Notes under the pieces: generated by a model
Told to the model about the DNA's origin: nothing
Seen by the model: only the letters and a program-made list of their open reading frames with translations
The model's database searches: none
Source: Clostridia bacterium
GTDB taxonomy: Bacteria > Bacillota > Clostridia > Oscillospirales > Acutalibacteraceae
NCBI GenBank assembly: GCA_017416765.1
Contig: JAFQBE010000033.1
Span: 25,318 to 89,317 of the forward strand
DNA length: 64,000 nt
Direction of reading: 5' to 3'
Shown: positions 25,743-33,209 of the stretch, piece after piece
How positions within the stretch are numbered: the stretch's first letter is position 1
Layout: each line of letters starts with the position of its first letter
Translations under genes and position numbers: made by a program

Positions 25743-26153
25743 GCGGTTATTTAAAATTTCTTCAAGCTTTATCAGTGCATCCTCAATCAGTGCGGAAAGT
25801 GTCAGCTTGTTAACACCTGCAACAAGATTGCTGCATTTGTTTATCGGGATAAGAATGCGCACCGCATTGCTTTGACCGACAGCCTTTGCTGCCTCGGGTG
25901 TGACCTCGCCGAGCAGAGCATCTGCAATTACAATTCCGATAGGTCCTATAATAACATCTGCTTTCCTGCTGGCAACGATTATGGGGTTTTCGCCTGTTGC
26001 CGCTTGCTTAGCACCTGATTTTACCATTGCGGTTGTTGCGGTTGCGTTAGTACCTATTGCGGTTAAATCTGCATCGGGATAACGCCCGGTTATTGCTTTT
26101 ATAAGCTGACTTCCGAGCTGGCCGCCCTGACCGTCGATTATAAGTATTTTCAT
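25734..26153 (-). CDS. DUF3842 family protein
   Basis: 139 aa. Strong match in memory to DUF3842: N-terminal MKILIIDGQGGQLGSQLI (a Rossmann-like Gly-rich loop), IGTNATATTAMVKSGA, TGENPIIV, ADVIIGPIGIVIADALLGE and ILIPINKC. Function is not established; the fold suggests a nucleotide- or dinucleotide-binding protein. It lies 32 bp downstream of a lipoprotein gene, at the end of the hydrogenase-like gene row. Its 3' end carries the -35 box of the next operon. Confidence 0.88.
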   Translation of the reverse strand: MKILIIDGQGGQLGSQLIKAITGRYPDADLTAIGTNATATTAMVKSGAKQAATGENPIIVASRKADVIIGPIGIVIADALLGEVTPEAAKAVGQSNAVRILIPINKCSNLVAGVNKLTLSALIEDALIKLEEILNNRLK

Positions 26154-26185
26154 ATTTTGCCTCTTGAATTCGGGATTTGTTTTTA

Positions 26186-27145
26186 TCAGCCTACTACATT
26201 ATAGGAATACATTATAGCTTCTGCGTTTGTGCGGATTGTGTAGTAAATTTTAAGTGCGCTGCGGTAGCTGTTCTGGAAATCCTCATATGCGGCGTAGAAT
26301 GATTTCGGGTATTCGTCTTCATCTTTAATTTCGTTGTAAATGTTGAGGAAGATTGTGTATTTATCTTCAACCTCCTGCATATAGCTCAACCAAAGGTTGA
26401 GGTTCTCGTTGCCGACATATTGGTAGAGAGTTTTGTCAGCTTTGATTTGTGCAATTGCGTTTTCAACATTTCCCATATAAACGGGCAGCTCTTTTGCTGC
26501 TTTGTTATAATCGGGAACACAGAGTGCCTGGTCAAAGGTGTTTTTAAAGTTGAGAATGTTATAGAGCTTTTCTGCATCGGCTTTAGAAATTTCCGTTCCG
26601 AATTCACCGGTCTGGTCTTCGGGAATATCAGGTGCCATTGTCACCTTTTCGGTGGGCTTTGCCGCCTGGTCTTTTGTTGTTACAACTTCAATATCTTCTC
26701 CGGATACAAAGGAAGAATTACTGTCAGCGCTTGTAGCGGGGTCTTTTTTTTCTGTGGTTGTTTCGCCGGGCTTAGTCTGAACGGGTGCTGTTGTGCCGTT
26801 GGCAGGTGTGTCGGGGTCATTAAGGTCGATATCTTCCCTTTCGACAACTGCTGTCTGTGCCGTTGTGGCAGACTGCTTTATTGTACTGCCCTCCGGATCG
26901 GTTACAAGGTAGCCGCCTTTTTCGGTTACGGGCGGGTCGTAGGGGATAACCTCGTTTTCGCCGTTTTCTTTTGTAACCTTTTCGCCCTGAGCATCGGTTA
27001 CAACTTCATAAACGGCTGTTTCGCCGTCAGCAAAGGTGATAACTTCCGTCGGCGGTTCAACATAGGGTTCACCCTTGTTTTTGCTGCATGCGGCAAATGC
27101 GAAAAGCATTACAGCAGTCAGCAGGATGCAAATGGTCTTTTTCAT
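26186..27145 (-). CDS. Lipoprotein with Thr/Pro-rich linker, 319 aa
   Basis: The signal peptide has lipobox FAAC (Cys20). Residues ~22-180 are low-complexity, rich in Thr, Pro, Glu and Asp, as in surface-exposed linkers. The folded part (~185-319) is helical and rich in Tyr/Asn (ADAEKLYNILNFKNTF, YPKSFYAAYEDFQNSYRS). No known domain was recognised. RBS aaggaaaaa. It sits between the PHP-domain gene and DUF3842, but its role in that row is unclear. Confidence 0.75.
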   Translation of the reverse strand: MKKTICILLTAVMLFAFAACSKNKGEPYVEPPTEVITFADGETAVYEVVTDAQGEKVTKENGENEVIPYDPPVTEKGGYLVTDPEGSTIKQSATTAQTAVVEREDIDLNDPDTPANGTTAPVQTKPGETTTEKKDPATSADSNSSFVSGEDIEVVTTKDQAAKPTEKVTMAPDIPEDQTGEFGTEISKADAEKLYNILNFKNTFDQALCVPDYNKAAKELPVYMGNVENAIAQIKADKTLYQYVGNENLNLWLSYMQEVEDKYTIFLNIYNEIKDEDEYPKSFYAAYEDFQNSYRSALKIYYTIRTNAEAIMYSYNVVG

Positions 27146-27166
27146 TTTCTTTTTTTCCTTTCTTTA

Positions 27167-27877
27167 TTATCTGTTTTTTAAATGGTTGATTATGCTTTTG
27201 ATTGTGTTATCCGTGTGCAGGCAAAGCTCTGCAGGGCGCATTGAATCGAGCCTGTGTGCATCGGACGAAGTGAGAATTTTCATGCTTTCGAGTATAGGAA
27301 ATTTTGCTTTGAGCGCGTCAACATCGCCGGTTGGTGAAACCTCGGCAATTTCAAAGCCCATTTCCTTCGTTATCATGCCGAGGTTTGAAATTACGCTGTA
27401 GCTGCTTCGGTCTATATGAGCAGGATAGCACACTCCGCCGTAGCCGTCAATTATTTTTTCAACATCGTCAATTGAGATGCTGCTTGCGGTTGTAAGCAGC
27501 AAATCCTGCGAACCGAGTATTTTATCCTCATGGTCCATTATTAACTGCGTGCCGAAAATTTCGGGGCGGTTTTTTATAGGCGGAATACCTGAAAGTACAA
27601 AGCTTGAAAATTCTTCTGCTGCCTTTAGTTCTTCAAAAAGGCAGACTACATGAACTTCTTCGCAGGTGCAAAGCTCCATGCCCGGTATTACGGTTATTCC
27701 CGCCTGTTCGCCCGCCCGCATTGCAGCGGCGCAGTTCTGGCACGAATTATGGTCAGTCAGTGCTATGGCAACGTGACCCATGATAGCGGCGAGATTTACA
27801 AGGTTGAAAGGTGTCATTTCCTCTTCCGCGCATGGGGAAAGGCAGGAATGAATATGAAAATCGTAAAAAATGCTCAT
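27167..27877 (-). CDS. PHP-domain metal-dependent phosphoesterase
   Basis: 236 aa. PHP metal-binding motifs are in order: HIHS (8-11), LTDHN (~40-44), PGMELCTCEEVHVV, CYPAHIDRSSY and SSDAHRLDSM. Such proteins hydrolyse phosphoesters with a three-metal centre; the substrate is unknown. Its start overlaps the stop of the DRTGG gene by 4 nt. In Clostridia this protein type commonly accompanies DRTGG and hydrogenase-like genes, so it probably acts in the same signalling row. Confidence 0.88.
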   Translation of the reverse strand: MSIFYDFHIHSCLSPCAEEEMTPFNLVNLAAIMGHVAIALTDHNSCQNCAAAMRAGEQAGITVIPGMELCTCEEVHVVCLFEELKAAEEFSSFVLSGIPPIKNRPEIFGTQLIMDHEDKILGSQDLLLTTASSISIDDVEKIIDGYGGVCYPAHIDRSSYSVISNLGMITKEMGFEIAEVSPTGDVDALKAKFPILESMKILTSSDAHRLDSMRPAELCLHTDNTIKSIINHLKNR

Positions 27878-28206
27878 AACAAATCAGCAAGCTTTCCTGC
27901 AAGCTCGAATGCGTTTTTATCGCTGCGCAGAACTATTACATTGTTTTGCTCTGCCCTGCGCAACGCATCGTCATCGAATGCGGAATTTTCCGTCAGCAGT
28001 ATGCAGGCAACATCGGCAAGCACAGCTACGCCTACTGAATTGACATTTCCCATAACCGTAAGCCAGCAGTCGCCTTCCTTTGCGCGGGACATAACCCAGC
28101 TTAAAAGGTCGCCGCAGTAGCCGCCCGTAACCTGCTTTTCTTCTGCAAGCTCGCCGTGGCATATAACTTCAAGCGAAAATTCGTCTATCAGATTTTTTAC
28201 TGTCAT
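27874..28206 (-). CDS. DRTGG-domain protein (copy 1)
   Basis: 110 aa, a single DRTGG-type domain: N-terminal KNLIDEFSLEVICHGE, then the hallmark VTGGYCGDLLSWVMSRA, ending in a small alpha/beta part (VIVLRSDKNAFELAGKL). DRTGG domains occur with CBS and hydrogenase-type sensors and are thought to bind small ligands. It lies 6 nt after the hydrogenase-like gene and overlaps the PHP gene. A second copy occurs at 30078-30434. Confidence 0.88.
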   Translation of the reverse strand: MTVKNLIDEFSLEVICHGELAEEKQVTGGYCGDLLSWVMSRAKEGDCWLTVMGNVNSVGVAVLADVACILLTENSAFDDDALRRAEQNNVIVLRSDKNAFELAGKLADLL

Positions 28207-28212
28207 GTGTTT

Positions 28213-29508
28213 TTACTCCTTTTCTTTGGCTCTGTACGGTGCGGGAATAAGCTCGCGGTCTATGCCGCTGAGCTGGTCACGCAGCATGAAAACACAGTCC
28301 TTTTCTGATGCAAAGCCGCGGACAATATCGTCTGCAAGTGCAGCGCATGAAGGCGCACCGCAGGTGCCGCAGTCAAGCCCGGGCAGCTTTTCGAGTATTT
28401 CGCGCTTTGCCGCCATTTTGCGCATTGCTTCGGGTACTGTATCTGCAAGCTTCATTACATCGGTAGCAACAAGTGCTTTGTGCCAGAACATACTGTCGGG
28501 TACATCAACCGTGTCAAGGCGGTTGCAAGAAACGGGCAGGTATTTACGCAGTCGCTTTATTCTTGCCTTTGCAACGTACGGATTTTCGTAGGTCAGTGAG
28601 CCGCCGACGCAGCCGCCCGTGCAGGCATTGAGTTCAATAAATTCAATGTCGGGCAGTTTTTCATCTTCAAGCTCGTTGAGAATGTTGATAACATTGTCTA
28701 TTCCGTCTGCGGCAAGGCAGTTATCTTTAAGCAGTGAATTTGCTTCGCCGCCGCCTGTAGCCCAGCCAACACCGATTACACCCGAATCCTTTATGCCTTC
28801 GGTTTCGGTAAGGTGGTTCATTTTCTGCACAAGCGCAGGGTAAATATCTTTAATTGCAAATGCGCCGTTTATTGCGGATTTTTCAAGGCAGACAGGGGAT
28901 TTTATAGCGGTAATTTTGGCAGGGCAGGGGGTGATGAAGAATACACCTATATCTTCATCGTCCAGACCTGAATCAGCTCTTGCTTTTTCGCGGGCAATGC
29001 CGGCGGCAACCTCCATGGGGGAGGTGAGCGGCACAACATGGTCAATAAGGTTAGGGAAATTAACCCGTATAAGCCTGACAACAGCAGGGCAGGCGGAAGA
29101 AATAACAGGCTTTTTGAGTATGCCTTGCTCAAAAAGCTTTCTTGTGGCATCGCTTACAAGCTCTGCCGCTTTTGCAACCTCAACCACATCGTCAAAGCCG
29201 AGTGCTTTCAGCGCGGTCAGCACATAGTCCACATCGTCAAGGTTGTTGAACTGACCGTAAAGCGACGGTGCAGGTATTGCAACATTGTATTTGAAATTAT
29301 GTATCTGTTCAAGTGAATCGTGTTCGGCAAATTTTGCGTGGTAAGGGCAGACTCGTATACATTCGCCGCAGTCAATGCAGCGCTCTTTGATTATATGCGC
29401 CTTGCCTTCACGCACACGGATTGCGCCTGTGGGACAACGCTTTATGCAGTTTGTACAGCCACGGCATTTTTCCGAGTCCAACCGAACGGAATGGTAGAAA
29501 TCTGACAT
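28213..29508 (-). CDS. Sensory-type [FeFe]-hydrogenase-like protein
   Basis: 431 aa. The N-terminus carries two [4Fe-4S] ferredoxin motifs (Cys15/18/21/25 and Cys44/47/50/54). The H-cluster domain keeps its four ligand Cys: Cys140 (SSACPA), Cys195 (FITPCPAK), Cys296 and Cys300 (ACTGGCVGG). Residue 139, the proton-relay Cys in catalytic hydrogenases (TSCCP), is Ala, as in group C/D sensory enzymes. The C-terminus (~373-400, LPGLDCGTCGAPSCAALADD) is another Fe-S domain. No PAS domain is present. It sits among DRTGG, PHP and HATPase genes, so a role in H2 or redox sensing is inferred. Confidence 0.87.
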   Translation of the reverse strand: MSDFYHSVRLDSEKCRGCTNCIKRCPTGAIRVREGKAHIIKERCIDCGECIRVCPYHAKFAEHDSLEQIHNFKYNVAIPAPSLYGQFNNLDDVDYVLTALKALGFDDVVEVAKAAELVSDATRKLFEQGILKKPVISSACPAVVRLIRVNFPNLIDHVVPLTSPMEVAAGIAREKARADSGLDDEDIGVFFITPCPAKITAIKSPVCLEKSAINGAFAIKDIYPALVQKMNHLTETEGIKDSGVIGVGWATGGGEANSLLKDNCLAADGIDNVINILNELEDEKLPDIEFIELNACTGGCVGGSLTYENPYVAKARIKRLRKYLPVSCNRLDTVDVPDSMFWHKALVATDVMKLADTVPEAMRKMAAKREILEKLPGLDCGTCGAPSCAALADDIVRGFASEKDCVFMLRDQLSGIDRELIPAPYRAKEKE

Positions 29509-29526
29509 GTAAAACCTCCGACCTCA

Positions 29527-29625
29527 AAAGTAATAGGTAATAAGTAATAGTGAAGAAGTGCGGGTGGATTTAAAGCCTGCGCCCAAGGGCAGTACTTATT
29601 ACCTGTTCACTATTACTTCTTACCT
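29527..29625. repeat. MITE-like palindromic repeat
   Basis: ggtaataagtaatagtgaag near 29536 recurs inverted near 29604-29624 (complement ggtaagaagtaatagtgaac, two mismatches), and gtacttattacct near 29591 is a further inverted echo. The ~100-bp unit has a GC-rich centre and no coding potential, filling the gap between two genes of one operon. Confidence 0.65.
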
Positions 29626-29662
29626 GACACTGAAAATTTATTTAACATAAATTTTCAGTGTC
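29626..29662 (-). repeat. 15-bp perfect hairpin over the HATPase stop codon
   Basis: gacactgaaaattta (29626-29640) and taaattttcagtgtc (29648-29662) pair perfectly around a 7-nt loop; the stop codon is inside the stem. No T run follows, so it may stabilise RNA 3' ends or reflect the neighbouring insertion. Confidence 0.7.
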
Positions 29663-30063
29663 ATAACCGTTCCTTCACCGAGGACGGTATCAATTTTCAT
29701 TTCATCGGTATATTTTTTTATGTTGGGCAGACCCATACCTGCGCCAAAGCCCAGGGCACGCACCTGATCGGGTGCGGTTGAATAGCCTTCCTGCATTGCA
29801 AGCTCAACATTTTCAATGCCGGGTCCGTGGTCAGTCAGCACAACATGGACATATTCGGGTGCAATTTCAACATCAATTTCGCCGCCGCCTGCGTGAATAA
29901 CAAGGTTTATTTCAGCCTCATAAACAGCAATTGCGGTGTTGCGTATAATTTCGGGCGGATAGCCTATATCTTTAAGTGTCTTCTTGATTTTGCCGGAGGC
30001 TTCACCTGCACGGGTGAAGTCTTTACCGTCAACATCGTAGTGTAACTTTATTGCTTCACTCAT
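29638..30063 (-). CDS. HATPase_c anti-sigma-factor-like protein
   Basis: 141 aa. This is a stand-alone GHKL ATPase domain of the SpoIIAB/RsbW type: N box AIAVYEAEINLVIHAGGGEI, G1 box DHGPGI and G2 box GFGAGMGLPNIKKY. RsbW-like proteins phosphorylate partners or sequester sigma factors, but no sigma factor or anti-anti-sigma gene is present here. Its fixed place between DRTGG and hydrogenase-like genes suggests a phospho-relay for the sensory hydrogenase. RBS ggagg. Confidence 0.88.
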   Translation of the reverse strand: MSEAIKLHYDVDGKDFTRAGEASGKIKKTLKDIGYPPEIIRNTAIAVYEAEINLVIHAGGGEIDVEIAPEYVHVVLTDHGPGIENVELAMQEGYSTAPDQVRALGFGAGMGLPNIKKYTDEMKIDTVLGEGTVMTLKIYVK

Positions 30064-30077
30064 ACTGCTGTTCCTCC

Positions 30078-30434
30078 TTATTCGGGGCGGTGTGCGCCGC
30101 CGCGCAGACCGTTTTCGTAAAGAATGCCGCAGGAGGTAAACATTTCACGCTTTGTTTTGAGCAGGGGTATTCCGTTTTCCTCCGCAAGCTCAATCATGCC
30201 AAGGTCAGGGCTTTTGCCGCGTACAAAAACAATGCACTTCATGTCCATCATTTCGGCTGTGCGTACAACCTGCGGATTTACAAGACCCGTAAGCAGTACA
30301 GCCTGCTCTTTAACATATGCAAGCACATCGCTCATCATGTCGCTGCCGCAGGCGGACTGAACTTCTCTGTCAAGAAATTCTTCGCCGTAAACAAGCTCAG
30401 CATCAAGCACTTTCATAATTTCGGAAACTTTCAT
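30078..30434 (-). CDS. DRTGG-domain protein (copy 2)
   Basis: 118 aa from ATG 30434 (MKVSEIMKVLDAELVYG), RBS aaaggaa; the longer frame upstream overlaps the permease gene and has no RBS. The domain follows copy 1 in outline (CGSDMMSDVLAYVKEQAVLLTGL, CIVFVRGKSPD). Related proteins end in this alpha/beta part without CBS domains. It lies 14 nt upstream of the HATPase gene and 31 nt after the permease stop. Confidence 0.85.
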   Translation of the reverse strand: MKVSEIMKVLDAELVYGEEFLDREVQSACGSDMMSDVLAYVKEQAVLLTGLVNPQVVRTAEMMDMKCIVFVRGKSPDLGMIELAEENGIPLLKTKREMFTSCGILYENGLRGGAHRPE

Positions 30435-30465
30435 ATTTTTCGTTCCTTTCGTGTGGGTTATTGTT

Positions 30466-31311
30466 TTAACAGCAATTCTTTTTGGACAATCTCTGCTTAA
30501 TCTTTCCTGCAATGCTGAACAGCACAAAGAAAATTGCATTTACGGCAACTACGCTTGCGCCAGTCGGCAAATCAAAGCGGTATGCTGCAACAAAGCCGAG
30601 AAAAAATCCGAGCGCTGAAACGGCGGCGGAGCAGATAACAACGCCGCGGAAGCTTCGGAAAAATCTCATCGCGGTAAGCGACGGAAAAATAAGCAGGGAA
30701 GAAATAAGTATTGCGCCCATTAGCCTCATGCCGACAACAATTGTAACGGCGGTGAGTATGGCGACAACCGTATTGTAAAACGAAACCTTTGTGCCGGTTG
30801 CCTTTGCAAAGCTTTCGTCAAATGTCACGCTGAAAATTCCGTTATGCATAATCACATAAAGCAGCAGCACAACCGCCGACAAAACAATACTGATTATAAC
30901 ATCGGACTTGTTTACCGCAACAATACTGCCGAACATATAGCTGCCCACATCAATGTTTACATTGCCTGCAAGCTTCACCGTCAGCACGCCTATTGCTATT
31001 GCCGTGCCTGAAATAAGGGCAATTGCGCTGTCGCCGTTTATCCGGCTGTTGCGGCTGATTCGCAGCAGAAAGAACGCTGCAACTATAACAACGGGTATGG
31101 CTATTTTAAGCGGCGCAATTCCCGCAGCAGCGGCAACGCAGAGCGCACCGTAGCCCACATGGGAAAGCCCGTCGCCAATCATTGAAAAGCGTTTGAGCAC
31201 AAGCACCGAGCCGAGCAACGCCGCACAAAGCGACACAAGTATGCCCACAAGCAGCGGTGTGCGCAAAAAAGAGTATGAAAATATTTCTGTTATTGCTGTG
31301 AAAAATGACAT
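30466..31311 (-). CDS. ABC-3 family metal (Zn/Mn) permease, ZnuB-like, orphan
   Basis: 281 aa with about eight hydrophobic helices and ABC-3 signatures (LGSVLVLKRFSMIGDGLSHV; GMRLMGAILISSLLIFPSLTA). The family imports Zn, Mn or Fe with a ZnuC-type ATPase and a ZnuA-type binding protein. Neither gene is in this window; upstream lies a repeat/DUF559 module instead. The partners may have been displaced by that insertion or be encoded elsewhere. The end (RLSKKNCC) carries two Cys. Confidence 0.87.
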   Translation of the reverse strand: MSFFTAITEIFSYSFLRTPLLVGILVSLCAALLGSVLVLKRFSMIGDGLSHVGYGALCVAAAAGIAPLKIAIPVVIVAAFFLLRISRNSRINGDSAIALISGTAIAIGVLTVKLAGNVNIDVGSYMFGSIVAVNKSDVIISIVLSAVVLLLYVIMHNGIFSVTFDESFAKATGTKVSFYNTVVAILTAVTIVVGMRLMGAILISSLLIFPSLTAMRFFRSFRGVVICSAAVSALGFFLGFVAAYRFDLPTGASVVAVNAIFFVLFSIAGKIKQRLSKKNCC

Positions 31312-31340
31312 CTTTTTGCCTCGGATATTTTTATTTTTTT

Positions 31341-31527
31341 AACCTCTCCGTCACGGCTTGTGCCGTGACACCTCTCCTTTCAGGAGAGGCTTGATTCTTA
31401 ACAGCAGAATTCATCTCAAAACTAAGGCTTTGAGGTTATTACACAAGCTTGCGGATTTTAATGTTGGTTGTTGTTTCGCCCCTGCCTCTCCTGAAAGGAG
31501 AGGTGTCGCCGCGGCGACGGAGAGGTT
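31341..31527. mobile_element. Palindromic repeat element, copy A
   Basis: Perfect 12-bp terminal inverted repeats aacctctccgtc (31341-31352) and gacggagaggtt (31516-31527). Inside are further hairpins: gtcacgg/ccgtgac, cctctcct/aggagagg near both ends, and gtcgccgcggcgac. There is no coding. It abuts the 3' end of a DUF559 gene, as does copy B at 32956-33127. Confidence 0.8.
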
Positions 31528-31541
31528 ATAACAAATCACAC

Positions 31542-31940
31542 TCAAAAAACCTGTAGCGGAATGTTGAACTTTTCGCTGATTCTTTTATCAATTGACAAAC
31601 AAACGCCTTCAAAATTTTCGTTTACATCGCTGTTAGAAAAGCGCAGTACTTCAATTCCGAGTTGATTCAGAACAGCAGTTCTTTGTGCGTCTGACGAAAT
31701 GCCGTTTTCGAAATAATGTTGGCTTCCGTCAAGCTCTATAACAAGCTTTGCTTTTGAACAGTAAAAATCAACTATATAATTATCAATCGGTCGTTGTTTA
31801 TAGAATTTAATGGGATATTTTTGAAGAAAATCGTACCAAAGGTGCTTTTCTTGCCTTGTCATTGCATTTCGCAGAGCTTTTGCAATATTGATGTTGTCGC
31901 TGTTGTAGGAGGTGAAGTTGTAGTCTTTTTCTTTGCTCAT
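31542..31940 (-). CDS. DUF559 (PD-(D/E)XK-like) nuclease
   Basis: 132 aa, full-length DUF559: TRQEKHLWYDFL, IKFYKQRPIDNYIVDFYCSKAKLVIELDG and a C-terminal LRFSNSDV segment. The D...(I/V)ELDG pattern is that of a Vsr-like/PD-(D/E)XK endonuclease core; activity is inferred. The stop lies 14 bp from repeat copy A. The start (ATG 31940) has no strong RBS. A deleted homolog lies at 33140-33204 beside repeat copy B, so nuclease gene and repeat appear to form one module. Confidence 0.85.
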   Translation of the reverse strand: MSKEKDYNFTSYNSDNINIAKALRNAMTRQEKHLWYDFLQKYPIKFYKQRPIDNYIVDFYCSKAKLVIELDGSQHYFENGISSDAQRTAVLNQLGIEVLRFSNSDVNENFEGVCLSIDKRISEKFNIPLQVF

Positions 31941-31971
31941 AAAAATTCTTTTATTATAAATGTTCCGGCGA

Positions 31972-32919
31972 TTAAAATTTTACTCGAAAAATAAGCATAC
32001 TGGTATTTTCTTTTACAGCCTGATGTTCCATGGAGGAACTGCCCTTTGCACCTATCTTATTCATTGTACAGTCAATTGCATAAGCAGTTTTTTGTGCCAT
32101 TGTTGCGGAAGTTGAACCCGAAAGCTCCAAGGTTTCCGACTGAATTGAATTGCCTTTGGTACATCTCATTTCAATGAGATTTTTAATATTTTCATCGTTG
32201 GCAAACCACTTCAGTTCGGGACGCTCAGGTGTATCATTGCCTTCAAATTTTGCGGTTATTTTTCCGCTGCGTTTATTGATATCTTGAGAAGAAAAGTTTT
32301 GTTCAGCTTTTCCTGATGCTTTAAGCTGACCGTTAACAGGGAGCTTTGCTGATAAATCGGCTTTCTTTTTGTCGGTTACCGTTTCATAAACAGTTTCGGT
32401 TATTTCAATAGAGCAAGCTTTTGCACCCAGCATATAAGCAATGTTTTTGAGTTCAGCTAAACGTTCTTCGTGAGATTTCTGAAAAATATAATCGGTTCTT
32501 ATAAAGCAGTTTCTATCAAAGCTGTCAACATAATATACAGCATCGCAGACAGGTGCAGGCAAAAATTTAATACCGCTCATTTCAACAGCTTCATCATAAA
32601 GACACAAAACTTCAATTTCACTATCGTTATTAAGCCAGCCTATAGCACCTTCACAAACATCAATGCCTTTTCTTTCGGCATCATCGCGAATCATAATCAT
32701 GTTGGGAATGTTAAAATTTTTGTCGATATACTGTTCAGGAAACAAAGGGTTATATTTTTTCATCCGACGAATATAGCTGTCGTTTTTTGCCTTTTCGGAT
32801 AAGTTCTTTGCACCTTTCTGAACATCTTCTACAGCTTTTTTACCTGCGTCGGTAGCTTTGCTGAATAAGTCTTTAGCTGTTTCTGCAGTTTTCTTTGTAT
32901 CAAAACTAATCTTTTTCAT
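31972..32919 (-). CDS. Hypothetical protein with amphipathic N-terminal helix, 315 aa
   Basis: No family recognised. Residues 1-50 form a Lys/Ala-rich amphipathic helix (TAKDLFSKATDAGKKAVEDV), of the kind that lies on membranes. A globular part (~60-190) is followed by a Lys/Ser-rich hinge (~190-230) and a C-terminal beta-type domain. There is no signal peptide or TM. It lies between two repeat/DUF559 modules with an ordinary clostridial-looking composition, and may be cargo or a bystander. Confidence 0.65.
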   Translation of the reverse strand: MKKISFDTKKTAETAKDLFSKATDAGKKAVEDVQKGAKNLSEKAKNDSYIRRMKKYNPLFPEQYIDKNFNIPNMIMIRDDAERKGIDVCEGAIGWLNNDSEIEVLCLYDEAVEMSGIKFLPAPVCDAVYYVDSFDRNCFIRTDYIFQKSHEERLAELKNIAYMLGAKACSIEITETVYETVTDKKKADLSAKLPVNGQLKASGKAEQNFSSQDINKRSGKITAKFEGNDTPERPELKWFANDENIKNLIEMRCTKGNSIQSETLELSGSTSATMAQKTAYAIDCTMNKIGAKGSSSMEHQAVKENTSMLIFRVKF

Positions 32920-32955
32920 TTCAACATCCCTCGAATGATTAATTTTTATTTCTTG

Positions 32956-33127
32956 ACCTCTCCGTCACGGCTTACGCCGTGCCACCTCTCCTTTCAGGAG
33001 AGGCTTAACGAGAAGTAAAGTTTCAGGATTTCAGATTGCGGTACAGCCTTTCGTTTTTTATATCGGTTGCAGTTACATCCCCTGCCTCTCCTGAAAGGAG
33101 AGGTGTCGCCGCAGCGACGAAGAGGTT
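32956..33127. mobile_element. Palindromic repeat element, copy B
   Basis: Starts acctctccgtcacggctt and ends gcgacgaagaggtt; the terminal repeats match copy A with one or two changes. The inner cctctcctttcaggagaggc and its inverse are kept, while the centre differs in sequence. As in copy A, the right end is followed by ataaca and a DUF559 3' end. Confidence 0.78.
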
Positions 33128-33139
33128 ATAACAATATAA

Positions 33140-33204
33140 CGCTTAAAAAAACTGTAGCTGCCGCTGTTGTAGGAAGTGTATTTGTAATCTTTTTCTTTAC
33201 TCAT
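33140..33204 (-). pseudogene. DUF559 gene remnant with internal deletion
   Basis: Minus-strand ATG 33204 begins MSKEKDYKYTSYNSG, matching the start of the intact DUF559 protein (MSKEKDYNFTSYNSD). It then jumps to a DNA stretch matching that gene's last codons (ctgtagc...ttttttaag). Nearly the whole coding region is missing between. The remnant starts 5 bp past the UDG stop. Confidence 0.8.
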
Positions 33205-33209
33205 AACAG

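Noticed and set aside
26420-27181. Plus-strand frame of 253 codons opposite the lipoprotein gene
   Set aside because: It is an antisense shadow rich in Cys, Phe and Gly without RBS; the minus-strand gene has a lipobox and RBS.
29527-29625. Short CRISPR array suggested by repeated aagtaatag units
   Set aside because: The units are inverted and irregularly spaced, with no spacers and no cas genes.
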